64,000 nucleotides of DNA, taken from assembly GCF_001280515.1 (NCBI RefSeq), contig NZ_LBIQ01000030.1, positions 62,001 through 126,000 on the forward strand, read 5' to 3'. Source of the DNA: Mangrovimonas sp. ST2L15 (GTDB lineage: Bacteria; Bacteroidota; Bacteroidia; Flavobacteriales; Flavobacteriaceae). Positions 44,487-54,185 of the stretch are shown in pieces. A model generated the notes under the pieces. That model was not told the DNA's origin, did no database searches, and saw only the letters and a program-made list of their open reading frames with translations. The translations under genes were made by a program, and so were the position numbers. Each line of letters opens with the position of its first letter. Position 1 is the stretch's first letter.

Positions 44487-47400
44487 ATGACCAAAAATAA
44501 AAAACAAGTCGATAAAGAATTTAAATGGTCTTCTTGGGCCATTAACAACAAGACCACCATTTATGTCCTCATTTTGGTTTTCTTTTACTTAGGTATTTCC
44601 GCCTTTTTTGAGATGCCAAGAGAAAACTTTCCTGAGGTAAATGAAACCAAAATTTATGTCAGCACCATATTTCCTGGAAATACGGCTGAGGACATTGAAA
44701 AATTGGTCACAGACCCTCTTGAAGATGAGCTGAACACGGTGAGTAATGTGGTTGAAATAACCTCAACCTCTCAGGAAGATTACTCCATGATTGTAGTGGA
44801 ATTTGATGAGCACTTAACCGTAGAACAAGCCAAACAAAAGGTTAAAGATAAAATTGACACCAAAAAATCCAGTGAAGATTGGCCCACATTTAATGAGGCC
44901 AAAGTAGAACCAGATGTGTTTGAGTTGAGCATGTCTGAAGAGATGCCCATTTTAAATATCAATATCTCTGGGGATTATCCTATTGAGAAACTGAAGGAAT
45001 ACGGAGAAGTTCTTCAAGATGAGATTGAAGACCTTATGGAAATCAAAGAGGTTGCCATTAGAGGTGCTCAAGAAAAAGAAGTTGAAGTAGCTGTAGACAT
45101 CTATAAAATGATGGCGTCTCAAGTTACTTTCAATGATATCATTGGAGCTATAAATGGAGGAAATACGACCATGTCTGCCGGAAATCTTATAGTAAGTGGA
45201 CAGCGGAGAACCATCCGTATTTTAGGAGAAATTGATAATCCTGCACAACTAAACAATTTTGTTGTTAAGTCTGAAGACGGACATGCCATTTACTTAAAGG
45301 ATGTAGCTAAAGTTTCTTTTCAAGAAGAAGATAAAACCACATTTGCACGTGAATTTGGACAACCTGTGGTGATGCTTGACGTGAAAAAACGAGCTGGAAA
45401 AAACATGGTGGATGCCGTTGATAAGATAAAAGTGATTGTAGAAGATGCTATTGAAAATGAATTTCCGCAGGATTTAAAAATCACTTACGCAAACGACCAA
45501 TCATCTGTTACCATTGGTCAAGTAGATGACCTAGTAAACAACATCATCTTTGGGGTGATTCTGGTTGTTACCGTTTTGATGTTCTTTCTTGGATTTAAAA
45601 ACGCAGTATTTGTTGGTTTTGCCATACCTATGTCTATGTTCATGTCTTTGATGATTCTAAATTTCTTTGACATTACGCTGAATACCATGGTGCTTTTTGG
45701 ACTCATTATGGGACTAGGAATGTTAGTTGACAATGGTATTGTAGTTGTTGAGAACGTATACCGACTAATGGATGAAGAAGGCATGAGCCGTAAGAAAGCA
45801 GCCAAAATGGGAATAGGGGAAATTGCGTTTCCTATTATCATTTCTACAGCGACGACCGTGGCAGCATTTATCCCCTTAGGTCTTTGGCCAGGAATTATGG
45901 GTGAATTTATGATTATCCTACCGCAAACCTTATCCATTGTACTTGGGTCATCTCTTTTCGTTGCTATTTTCTTTAATTCGGTACTAGTATCCCAATTTAT
46001 GAGTACTGAAGATAAAGACATGCCTCTCAAGCGTATCATTGTATTGACCTCGATTATTGCCTTTTTTGGTATCATAGTTTATGTCGTGGGTGGTGATTAC
46101 CGCGCCTTGGGAAGTTTGATGGTTTTTACCGCGATTATGTTATGGGTGTACCGCATCTTTTTACGTAAATGGGCAAACAATTTCCAAACCAAGACACTAG
46201 TTAAACTCGAGCGCTGGTATGAAGGTCAATTGCGTTGGGCGCTTTCGGGATGGAGACCTTATGGTTTGACTATTGGAATCTTTGCAATGTTAATTATTTC
46301 AATTTTTGGATTTAAAATTTCTCTAGAACAAAAAAGAACCAAAGTGGAGTTCTTCCCTGACAACAAGCCCAATCAAATTATTGTTTATATCGAATATCCT
46401 GAAGGAACAGCCATTGAAAAAACAAATGCTATTACCAAGGAAATAGAGAAACGTGTTTATACCGTTTTGAATGATAAAGAATATACTGACGATGACTATA
46501 ACTATATGGTGGAAAGCGCTGTTTCCCAAGTGGGAGAAGGAGCTGGAAACCCGCAAACTGACGGTGGATCTGCAGCAGAAATGCCCCATAAGGCTAAGAT
46601 TACGGCCTCTATGCGTGAGTTTAAATACCGAAGAGGAAAAGACAGTGAATTACTAAGACAAAAGGTTCAGGAAGAATTAGCTGGTATTTATCCAGGGGTA
46701 CTAATATCCGTAGAAAAGGATGCTGCTGGTCCACCAGCTGGATCTCCAATTAATATTGAGCTACAAGGTGAAGATTACGATCAATTGATTAACACCGCAG
46801 AACAAATGCGCGAATTCATCAACAGTAAAAATGTCCCTGGAGTTGATGAACTTAAAATTGATGTGAATAAGGACAAACCAACCATGCGTGTTGTTGTAGA
46901 TCGGGAAAAAGCAGGGGAAATGGGTATAAGCGCCGCTCAAGTAGGTCAACAACTTCGAAACTCCGTTTTTGGTTCCAAGGCAGGAATCTATAAAGAAGGT
47001 GGGGACGATTTTGATATTTATGTGAGGTTTAATGAGGCTAACAGATATAATTTAAATGCCTTATTCAATCAAAGAATCACATTCAGAAACAATAAAGGAC
47101 AATTGATTGAAGTTCCTGTTTCTGCAGTGGCTTCCTATGAGAACAATTCTGGATTTAATGCCATTAAACACAAAGACACCAAAAGGGTTGTTACCGTGTA
47201 TTCTGCTTTAGCACCTGGTTTTACAGATGCAGGTGCTGTAGTATCTCAAATTCAAAATGAAATGAAATCCTATGAAGGACTTCCTGAGAGTATTAAAATT
47301 GATTACACAGGGCAAATTGAAGAGCAAAAAAAACAAATGACCTTCTTGGTAAGTGCCTTTTTCACAGGACTGATGTTGATTTTCTTTATCCTAATCTTTC

Positions 47401-47972
47401 AATTCAATTCAATCTCCAAGCCAGCTATTATTATGATTGCTATCTTCCTAAGTTTTATTGGGGTATTTGGTGGACTCATAATTACAGGAAAGGCCTTCGT
47501 TATTATGATGACAATGGTGGGGATTATTTCCTTGGCTGGGATTGTTGTAAACAACGGGGTGGTTCTTTTGGATTATGCACAACTATTGATTGACAGGAAG
47601 AAAAATGAATTGGATCTAGACGATGAGGAATATCTTGAAGAAAAGGACCTGTTTGAAGCTATTGTTAGAGCAGGGAAAGCACGTTTAAGACCGGTATTGC
47701 TAACCGCGATAACCACCATTTTGGGCTTGATCCCTTTGGCCATAGGTTTAAACATCAACTTCTTTACCCTGTTTAAAGAGTTTGACGCCAATATCTATTT
47801 TGGAGGAGATAATGTAGTCTTCTGGGGGCCATTGGCTTGGACTGTAATTTATGGTCTGTTTATAGCCACCTTCTTGACCTTGATCATTGTTCCTATTTTG
47901 TTTTTCCTAATTACGAAATTCAAAATGTGGTTAAAAAATAGAGTTAAGGATACCGAAGCTTTAACCTCCTAA
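44487..47972 (+). CDS. RND multidrug efflux permease (AcrB/HAE-1-like) with extra membrane segment
   Basis: This 1161-residue proton-driven pump is about 110 residues longer than AcrB. Helix 1 (TTIYVLILVFFYLGISAFF) is followed by the first porter loop; the helix 4 proton-relay region reads GLGMLVDNGIVVVENVYR, with Asp-Asn in place of the Asp-Asp of AcrB. After helix 6 comes an added hydrophobic stretch of about 60 residues (IIVLTSIIAFFGIIVYVVGG and GSLMVFTAIMLWVYRIF), likely two extra helices. The second half has FNSISKPAIIMIAIFLSFIG, IISLAGIVVNNGVVLLDY and RLRPVLLTAITTILGLIPLA. Substrate not predictable. The operon ends at the terminator following this gene. Confidence 0.94.
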   Translation: MTKNKKQVDKEFKWSSWAINNKTTIYVLILVFFYLGISAFFEMPRENFPEVNETKIYVSTIFPGNTAEDIEKLVTDPLEDELNTVSNVVEITSTSQEDYSMIVVEFDEHLTVEQAKQKVKDKIDTKKSSEDWPTFNEAKVEPDVFELSMSEEMPILNINISGDYPIEKLKEYGEVLQDEIEDLMEIKEVAIRGAQEKEVEVAVDIYKMMASQVTFNDIIGAINGGNTTMSAGNLIVSGQRRTIRILGEIDNPAQLNNFVVKSEDGHAIYLKDVAKVSFQEEDKTTFAREFGQPVVMLDVKKRAGKNMVDAVDKIKVIVEDAIENEFPQDLKITYANDQSSVTIGQVDDLVNNIIFGVILVVTVLMFFLGFKNAVFVGFAIPMSMFMSLMILNFFDITLNTMVLFGLIMGLGMLVDNGIVVVENVYRLMDEEGMSRKKAAKMGIGEIAFPIIISTATTVAAFIPLGLWPGIMGEFMIILPQTLSIVLGSSLFVAIFFNSVLVSQFMSTEDKDMPLKRIIVLTSIIAFFGIIVYVVGGDYRALGSLMVFTAIMLWVYRIFLRKWANNFQTKTLVKLERWYEGQLRWALSGWRPYGLTIGIFAMLIISIFGFKISLEQKRTKVEFFPDNKPNQIIVYIEYPEGTAIEKTNAITKEIEKRVYTVLNDKEYTDDDYNYMVESAVSQVGEGAGNPQTDGGSAAEMPHKAKITASMREFKYRRGKDSELLRQKVQEELAGIYPGVLISVEKDAAGPPAGSPINIELQGEDYDQLINTAEQMREFINSKNVPGVDELKIDVNKDKPTMRVVVDREKAGEMGISAAQVGQQLRNSVFGSKAGIYKEGGDDFDIYVRFNEANRYNLNALFNQRITFRNNKGQLIEVPVSAVASYENNSGFNAIKHKDTKRVVTVYSALAPGFTDAGAVVSQIQNEMKSYEGLPESIKIDYTGQIEEQKKQMTFLVSAFFTGLMLIFFILIFQFNSISKPAIIMIAIFLSFIGVFGGLIITGKAFVIMMTMVGIISLAGIVVNNGVVLLDYAQLLIDRKKNELDLDDEEYLEEKDLFEAIVRAGKARLRPVLLTAITTILGLIPLAIGLNINFFTLFKEFDANIYFGGDNVVFWGPLAWTVIYGLFIATFLTLIIVPILFFLITKFKMWLKNRVKDTEALTS

Positions 47973-47996
47973 AATTAATTTTAATTAAAGAAAAGA

Positions 47997-48024
47997 AAAA
48001 CGCTTCCAAATGGAAGCGTTTTTT
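47997..48024. terminator. Bidirectional terminator between efflux operon and polysaccharide operon
   Basis: AAAACGCTTCCA and TGGAAGCGTTTT form a perfect 12-pair stem with a two-base loop, A-rich on one side and T-rich on the other. It separates the convergent stops at 47972 and 48026. Confidence 0.87.
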
Positions 48025-48025
48025 A

Positions 48026-48853
48026 TTAGTTTAAATGAAGTTCTACCACTATAGGAAAATGATCAGAAGGATAGTGTAAATCCCAATTATCACTCAAAAC
48101 GGCATACTTGTTTACCTGGATGTTTTCACTTACGAATATAAAATCAATTCTTCTTGTGACCGGTTCATTGAAATGAAACCCATTGAAGGTCCCAGTGGGC
48201 CCAAAAGCCATATTGGAAATGGTTTTGGAATCCTTTAAAGTCCGAAGAATATATTGTATACTTTCATGTTCTGGCTCCATATTAAAATCACCCGTTAAGA
48301 TTACTGGTAAACGTTCCTTGTTTAGCTCTTGGATTTTTTCAATAATTAATAGGGCACTATTTTTTCTAGCTTCCTTTCCAACGTGATCAAAATGGGTATT
48401 GAAGACCCAAAATTTCTCATCGGTATCTTGATTTTGCAGCAAAGCATAAGTACAAACACGGTTACAAACAGCATCCCAACCCATACCAACTTTTTCGGGA
48501 GTTTCAGACAACCAGAAGGTAGAAGATTCCAGTACTTTAAATTTCTTCTTTTTATAAAAAATAGCCGAGTATTCCCCTTCATCCTTACCATCGTCCCTAC
48601 CAACTCCCAATGAGGCATATTCTGGTAATAAAAGAGACATATCTTTCATCTGATTAGGCATCGCTTCTTGAACTCCCATCACGTCTGGCTCATGAAATTT
48701 TATTTGATTTATAAAAAATGGCTTTCGGTTGGTCCAGCTATTTTCACCTTCCTTAGGGTAATCCAGCTTAATATTATAAGTCATTACTTTTAATTCTTGC
48801 GATTGCGCAAGAACAACCAATAACATAAAAATTCCAGTAACTATTTTTTTCAT
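48026..48853 (-). CDS. Secreted endonuclease/exonuclease/phosphatase (EEP) family hydrolase
   Basis: This 275-residue protein has a signal peptide (MKKIVTGIFMLLVVLAQSQ). The EEP catalytic blocks are present: LKVMTYNIKLD (Asn), GVQEA (metal-binding Glu), ILTGDFNMEP (Asp/Asn) and the closing YPSDHFPIVVEL (Asp-His). Relatives cleave phosphodiesters in DNA, inositol phosphates or sphingomyelin. It is the last gene of the operon, two bases after the GH43-like gene. The role in a glycan locus is unclear; similar secreted EEP proteins are common next to glycan operons in Bacteroidota. Confidence 0.9.
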   Translation of the reverse strand: MKKIVTGIFMLLVVLAQSQELKVMTYNIKLDYPKEGENSWTNRKPFFINQIKFHEPDVMGVQEAMPNQMKDMSLLLPEYASLGVGRDDGKDEGEYSAIFYKKKKFKVLESSTFWLSETPEKVGMGWDAVCNRVCTYALLQNQDTDEKFWVFNTHFDHVGKEARKNSALLIIEKIQELNKERLPVILTGDFNMEPEHESIQYILRTLKDSKTISNMAFGPTGTFNGFHFNEPVTRRIDFIFVSENIQVNKYAVLSDNWDLHYPSDHFPIVVELHLN

Positions 48854-48855
48854 GA

Positions 48856-50700
48856 TTACTCAACTAGTATAATTTCACTCTTGTCTGAAATACCGTTTTC
48901 ATTAAAAGCTTCAATGGTAAAATAGTAAGGTGTATCTCTATCTAAACAACGCATAAAATGTTCATTGGTATCATAAACCAGCCATGACTGGTACAATTTA
49001 TCTGGAGCAATTCCCCAACGAATATTATATCCTTGTGCTCCATTTACCGCATTCCATTTAAAAGTTGCATCCCTTCTATCTTTTTCACGCTCAATATTAA
49101 ATCCTTCAACCTTTTTGGGTTTTTCACCAAGACCCAAACCAAAAACTCGAAATTCTGACATGGCAAAATTGGCTCCCGGTACTTTAATATTTTTATAACG
49201 AACAAACTTGGCCTGTACGGGGTCATCCAGTACGATGTATGCATTTGGAGCATCAATGTCACTTTGACTTCTATCAACCACCGTTTGCCATTGCTCACCA
49301 TCCTCTGACACCTCTATTACAAATTGATGTTTCAACCCTTCCGTACGGGTATAGATACCTGTCTCGTAATCGTGAAAATTAAGTTGGAAAGCGTGAACTT
49401 TTCCAGGGTTTACCATTTCAATTTTAATCCATTGTTTATCGTCATTAGCTTCAGACACCCAAAACGTCTTTGGATTTTCATCCGTAAAGACTTTAGAAAT
49501 TATTTCTCCCTTAGCATTAGTTTCTACAGGTAATTCTGTAACCTTTACTTCATCATCATTCGAAGTAAATTTCATGATTTGTTTTAAGGAGGAGGAAACC
49601 GTAGCATCCCCTTTATAAGAAAGTAACATCCATCCGTTATGCTCTCCTGCTTTTGTAGGATGACTGGGGGCATATCTAGGATAATCGCCATAGGACGTAT
49701 TAGAGTACATCAAACCATCGGTATCAAAAAAGGTAGGAAACATACATAAACGGCGCTCCCATTGTGAATTTGAAGCCAAGGCCATCGTTGCAAAATGCCA
49801 ATATTGTCCATTGGTTTGTTTTACGGTAATACCGTGTCCCGCCCCATTAGTAAAACCTCCCGGTTTGAAACTCATAGGGTTGTTTTTCATGTATGTAAAT
49901 GGCCCTAGTGGTGTTTCACCCACATAAACTCCATCAGCATACACATTAAACTGGGTTCCAGGAGCTGCAAATTGTAAATAGTATTTTCCGTTGTGTTTGG
50001 TCATGGAAGCTCCTTCCATATAACCTTCTTTTAAAGTAGGATGAAAATTATTTTCTCCAAATCGCTCCCAGCCATGTTCATCTTCAACTAAGTTGATTAA
50101 TTCTTTCCTGACTCCTGTTTCTAAAAAACGATCATCTCGATTCAGCATTTTCACCTGAATGGGGTGCACATTTGATGAACCCCAATACAAATATGCTTTT
50201 CCATCATCATCTATGAATAATTCGGAATCTTGAATGTTATTTGAAATGGAAGAGGTTGGTGTCCACAAACCTTTTTTAGGATCATCGGTGTACAAGATAC
50301 TTCCGTAACCTGCCGGATCACCAGCAAAATACACTAAGGAATCTTTATAGTTAAAAGCTGTTGGCGCGTTGCTGCCTTCAAAAAACCATTGTTGCGGTTT
50401 TATGAATTTCCAGTTGACTAAATCTGTGGAATGCCAATACCCAAACGAACGTGTTACGAACATATAATATTCGCCTTTAAACTCGATAACTGCTGGATCT
50501 GCACCAGAGCGATACGATATGTTTCTACTTGAATTATAGACCATATAGGTGTAGTCTATATCTAGCGGATTGATGTAAGTTTCTGAAGTATTTTTAAGCT
50601 GTTCTTTGTTGGTTTCAGCTGATTTAGATTCATTATTTTCCTCTTTTTCTTTACAAGAAAAAAGCGTTAAAACCAATAATATCAATAGTTGTAATCTCAT
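48856..50700 (-). CDS. GH43-like glycosidase lipoprotein with discoidin and FN3-like domains
   Basis: This 614-residue lipoprotein has lipobox LTLFSC (Cys16). The N-terminal 330 residues resemble a five-bladed beta-propeller of the GH43/GH117 kind: YRSGADPAVIEFKGEYYMF would hold the base Asp, QDSELFIDDDGKAYLYWG the second Asp, and YMEGASMTKHNGKYYL the acid Glu. After about residue 380 come a discoidin-like module (WIKIEMVNPGKVHAFQLNFHDYE...) and a C-terminal FN3-like domain (GYNIRWGIAPDKLY, YYFTIEAFNENGISD). The family is assigned with caution. It is a paralogue of the partial gene at the right edge. It starts three bases after the sulfatase stop. Confidence 0.8.
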   Translation of the reverse strand: MRLQLLILLVLTLFSCKEKEENNESKSAETNKEQLKNTSETYINPLDIDYTYMVYNSSRNISYRSGADPAVIEFKGEYYMFVTRSFGYWHSTDLVNWKFIKPQQWFFEGSNAPTAFNYKDSLVYFAGDPAGYGSILYTDDPKKGLWTPTSSISNNIQDSELFIDDDGKAYLYWGSSNVHPIQVKMLNRDDRFLETGVRKELINLVEDEHGWERFGENNFHPTLKEGYMEGASMTKHNGKYYLQFAAPGTQFNVYADGVYVGETPLGPFTYMKNNPMSFKPGGFTNGAGHGITVKQTNGQYWHFATMALASNSQWERRLCMFPTFFDTDGLMYSNTSYGDYPRYAPSHPTKAGEHNGWMLLSYKGDATVSSSLKQIMKFTSNDDEVKVTELPVETNAKGEIISKVFTDENPKTFWVSEANDDKQWIKIEMVNPGKVHAFQLNFHDYETGIYTRTEGLKHQFVIEVSEDGEQWQTVVDRSQSDIDAPNAYIVLDDPVQAKFVRYKNIKVPGANFAMSEFRVFGLGLGEKPKKVEGFNIEREKDRRDATFKWNAVNGAQGYNIRWGIAPDKLYQSWLVYDTNEHFMRCLDRDTPYYFTIEAFNENGISDKSEIILVE

Positions 50701-50703
50701 TTT

Positions 50704-52497
50704 TTAGTTTATTTTTTCAATTGAAAATCCATCAATTCCAACCAAATATCCATTAGAATATCCAGAAGATTTATAGTCTTTTCCAACAATTTCAATTTCA
50801 AAATTATTAATCCCTTTATTGAGTTGGACTTCACCATAGGAAATAGCTCCAGTTGGCTGAACACCTTCAGCAAAACCATCAACCAATTCGCCTACTTTTT
50901 TGCCATTTACAGACAACTGAATAATGGAATAATCTTTGGCTTTTGTGAAAAAACCATCAAGCTTATACAAACCGGATTCTTCAATGGTAATAGGCATTTT
51001 AAGTGTTGCTCCAGATTGCGCCTCAACCCACCATAACTGTTGGTCATTTCCCCAAAGATGTCTTTCGACAGGCATATTTTGAATTTTCAACGAACCGTGA
51101 GAAACGGTTACATTGTCAATAAAATCCTCAGCTTCAATATTGGGTTTGGGCTCAAAAGATTTTACGGTTTTTTCGTGAGCTTTCTTTAAGCCAATTATTT
51201 TTTCAATGATATCAGGATGGGCTTCGGAAACATTATATTTTTCAGATGGATCGTTTTCCAAATTGAATAATAATGGTGGATTATGAACGTTTTTTGGTCC
51301 GCTAGGATAAGCCGTTTGGGTTATAAAATGTGCTTTCCATTGCCCTGACCTAACTGCAAAAACTTCTTTTCCACGATAAAACATAAACGCATCATTTGTA
51401 ACTGCTTTTTCACCTTTTAGTGATGATAAAATATTTTGTCCGTCTAATTGCGTTTCGGGTAATTTGGTGTCACTTAAGGCGGCAATGGTTGGTAATAAAT
51501 CCAAAGTATTTGTCACGTCTTCGTTTACAATGCCTTTTGGTATTTGGGTTGGCCACCACGCAACCATTGGTACTCGGTAACCGCCTTCCCAAGTGGTTCC
51601 TTTTCCGTCTTTTAGTAAGCCTGCTGAACCGCCCTTTTCTTTGTGCATTAACCACGGACCGTTATCACTTGTGAAAATAACCAAAGTATTTTCAAGCTTT
51701 AATTCTTTTAGTTTTTTAAGGATTTGCCCAACGCTCCAATCCAATTCTTCAACCACATCGCCATACAATCCTCGCTTGCTTTTGCCTTCAAAATCGTTGG
51801 AGGCAAATAGCGGAATATGAGGCATACTATGCGCTAAATACAAAAAGAATGGTTTGTCTTTGTTATCAGAAATGAAATCCAAAGCTTTTTCAGTATATCG
51901 TTTTGTAAGTGTGGTTTGTTCTGCTGGTCGTTCAATAATATCTTCATTGTGCATTAATGGCACATTAAAAATGTTCTTTTCGGCGATGTAATCCATATCG
52001 TTAGAATACGGAATACCATAATATTCGTCAAATCCCTGAGTAGTTGGCAGGTATTGTGGCAAATGTCCTAAATGCCATTTACCAACTGCCATAGTCGCAT
52101 AATCTTTTTGTTTTAAAACTTCGGCAATAGTTACTTCTTCGGCTTTTAAACCGTTTTCAGAATCTGGAAATAACACGCCACCTTTCATAATACCTTCAAC
52201 CAAACCAGTTCTAACAGGATATCTTCCGGTTAGTAACCCAGCGCGACTTGGTGTGCAAACCGGTGCAGCCACGTAAAATTGAGTGAAGCGCATACCTTCA
52301 TGAGCCATTTGGTCTAAATGCGGTGTTCTTATGGTTGGATGACCATAACTGGACAGATCGCCATAACCCATATCATCCACAAAAATCACGATGACATTTG
52401 GTGGATTTTTAGGTTTTGATTTCTCTTCAAATTTTATCTGTTTACTTCCTAAAAAAAAACTAATACAGTATAAAATTGAAAGCCCTAATTTGATCAT
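50704..52497 (-). CDS. Type I sulfatase (formylglycine-dependent), arylsulfatase A-like
   Basis: This 597-residue protein has a signal peptide. VIVIFVDDMGYGDLSSYGHP holds the metal-binding aspartates, and the signature CTPSRAGLLTGR has Cys81 for conversion to formylglycine. Further landmarks are VGKWHLGH, FTSDNGPW and RVPMVAWWP. After about residue 470 comes a beta-rich C-terminal module (LWWVEAQSGATLKMPITIEESG...), probably carbohydrate-binding. It hydrolyses sulfate esters of the polysaccharide. The required maturase (FGE or anSME) is not in the window. Its start overlaps the stop of the upstream sulfatase gene by four bases. Confidence 0.95.
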   Translation of the reverse strand: MIKLGLSILYCISFFLGSKQIKFEEKSKPKNPPNVIVIFVDDMGYGDLSSYGHPTIRTPHLDQMAHEGMRFTQFYVAAPVCTPSRAGLLTGRYPVRTGLVEGIMKGGVLFPDSENGLKAEEVTIAEVLKQKDYATMAVGKWHLGHLPQYLPTTQGFDEYYGIPYSNDMDYIAEKNIFNVPLMHNEDIIERPAEQTTLTKRYTEKALDFISDNKDKPFFLYLAHSMPHIPLFASNDFEGKSKRGLYGDVVEELDWSVGQILKKLKELKLENTLVIFTSDNGPWLMHKEKGGSAGLLKDGKGTTWEGGYRVPMVAWWPTQIPKGIVNEDVTNTLDLLPTIAALSDTKLPETQLDGQNILSSLKGEKAVTNDAFMFYRGKEVFAVRSGQWKAHFITQTAYPSGPKNVHNPPLLFNLENDPSEKYNVSEAHPDIIEKIIGLKKAHEKTVKSFEPKPNIEAEDFIDNVTVSHGSLKIQNMPVERHLWGNDQQLWWVEAQSGATLKMPITIEESGLYKLDGFFTKAKDYSIIQLSVNGKKVGELVDGFAEGVQPTGAISYGEVQLNKGINNFEIEIVGKDYKSSGYSNGYLVGIDGFSIEKIN

Positions 52498-54185
52498 GGC
52501 GTATAATCTTTATCTTTAATAGGGTCATAAGCTGTGCCTGTATGACCTCTTAATTTTTCAAATTGTTTGTAAGCCCTCTCTACTTTTTCCTTTGGAGCTT
52601 GTTCCAACTCTTTTTCTGTGACTTGATATTGCTCTTCAAGTTCTGCCAGCCTTTTTCTTAATTCAGCTTCAATGGCATCATACTCTGGATTATCAATCTG
52701 ATTATGAATTTCCTTTGGGTCTTCTTCTAAATCATATAACTCCCAGGTATCAATATCATCATAAAAATGCATGAGCTTATAGCGATTGGTCCTTACTCCA
52801 TAATGCTTTTTCACCATGTGAAATGCTGGATAATCATAGTAATGGTAATACACGGCATCCCTAAAATCTTCATCTTCCATGGTGTTTTCCATTAAGGGCC
52901 TCAAGGATTTACCTTGCATATCATTTGGAATTTGAGCCCCTGCATAATCCAAAAATGTTTCGGCAAAATCTATATTTTGAGTCAGAGCGGTCACTTCAGA
53001 ACCTGCTTTGATATGGCCAGGGTACTTCATCATCAAAGGCATTGCCAAAGATTCTTCATACATGTAGCGCTTATCAAACCACCCCTTCTCTCCTAAATAA
53101 AATCCTTGATCTGTGGTATAAACCACTATGGTATTTTCCTCTAACCCATTTTCTTTAAGATAATCCAAAATTTCCCCAACACCTTCATCAACTGAAGCAA
53201 TCGTAGCCAAGTACTCTTGTAAAAATCGCTGTCCTTTATATTCTGCCAATTCCCTACCAGACAAATTAGCATCATGAAACGCATCATTTTTGGCAGCATA
53301 TGCTGAATCCCAAATTTTTCGTTGCTCAACAGTCATTCTATCAAAATCATTAGTCCAGGGATTCCAAGCCAATTCAGGGTTTCCCTTTTCTTTAGTTAAT
53401 TTTAAATCATGGCCCTCATAGGTGTCCTTATAAATGGTTTGAAGTTGTTCCTGAGAACCCAAGGATCCCTCATGATTCGTAAAATAAGTATCTGGAAGAG
53501 GGAACTTAATGGAATCGTATTTGTTCAAATGACGAATAGCTGGCATCCAATTTCTATGAGGCGCTTTGTGTTGAACCATTAGCATAAACGGTTGTCCCCC
53601 ATCCTTAGCAGCCTTCATAAAATCTAGGGCTTGATTGGTAATAATGTCTGTTGCATAGCCAGGAATATCCAAAGTATCAGCCGTTTTACCTTGTTCTCCT
53701 TGTTTGATAAAGGTGGGATTGTAATAGTGTCCTTGATCTTCAAGAATGTTCCAGTAGTCAAATCCTTGCGGTAATCCATTTAAGTGCCATTTTCCTACTA
53801 ACCCCGTTTTATAACCCTCTTTTTGAAGCATTTTTGGAAAGGTCGGTTGGCTTCCATCAAAACTTTCTCCATTCATCCTAAACCCATTAATGTGGCTAAA
53901 CTTACCTGTTAAAACTACCGCTCTACTTGGTCCACACAACGAATTGGTACAAAAATTATTTTTAAACAACACGCCTTCATCTGCAATTCGGTCAATATTT
54001 GGGGTGGGAGCCAACTGTCCAATAGGATGACCATATGCACTGATGGCTTGTTCGGCATGGTCATCTGCCATAATGTAAACGATATTAGGTCTTTTGGCGT
54101 CTTCCTGCTCGGGCTTTTCTTCTTCTTTTTGTTTACAACTTTGACTTATAAGTATTAAACAAATTAGGTATAAAATATGTTTCAT
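52494..54185 (-). CDS. Type I sulfatase lipoprotein
   Basis: This 563-residue lipoprotein has lipobox ISQSC (Cys17). NIVYIMADDHAEQAISAYGHP has the metal-binding Asp pair, and CGPSRAVVLTGK carries Cys84, the formylglycine precursor. GLVGKWHLNG and VVYTTDQGFYLGEKGWFDKRYMYEE match the group of S1 sulfatases that includes bacterial heparan and iduronate-type enzymes. The C-terminus is charged and helical. Together with the next sulfatase it suggests at least two distinct sulfate positions in the substrate. Its ATG shares one base with the stop of the esterase gene. Confidence 0.95.
   Translation of the reverse strand: MKHILYLICLILISQSCKQKEEEKPEQEDAKRPNIVYIMADDHAEQAISAYGHPIGQLAPTPNIDRIADEGVLFKNNFCTNSLCGPSRAVVLTGKFSHINGFRMNGESFDGSQPTFPKMLQKEGYKTGLVGKWHLNGLPQGFDYWNILEDQGHYYNPTFIKQGEQGKTADTLDIPGYATDIITNQALDFMKAAKDGGQPFMLMVQHKAPHRNWMPAIRHLNKYDSIKFPLPDTYFTNHEGSLGSQEQLQTIYKDTYEGHDLKLTKEKGNPELAWNPWTNDFDRMTVEQRKIWDSAYAAKNDAFHDANLSGRELAEYKGQRFLQEYLATIASVDEGVGEILDYLKENGLEENTIVVYTTDQGFYLGEKGWFDKRYMYEESLAMPLMMKYPGHIKAGSEVTALTQNIDFAETFLDYAGAQIPNDMQGKSLRPLMENTMEDEDFRDAVYYHYYDYPAFHMVKKHYGVRTNRYKLMHFYDDIDTWELYDLEEDPKEIHNQIDNPEYDAIEAELRKRLAELEEQYQVTEKELEQAPKEKVERAYKQFEKLRGHTGTAYDPIKDKDYTP

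Noticed and set aside
45518-46075. 185-codon minus-strand open frame inside the RND pump gene
   Set aside because: It is antisense to conserved transmembrane helices of the pump and its translation has no recognisable domain.
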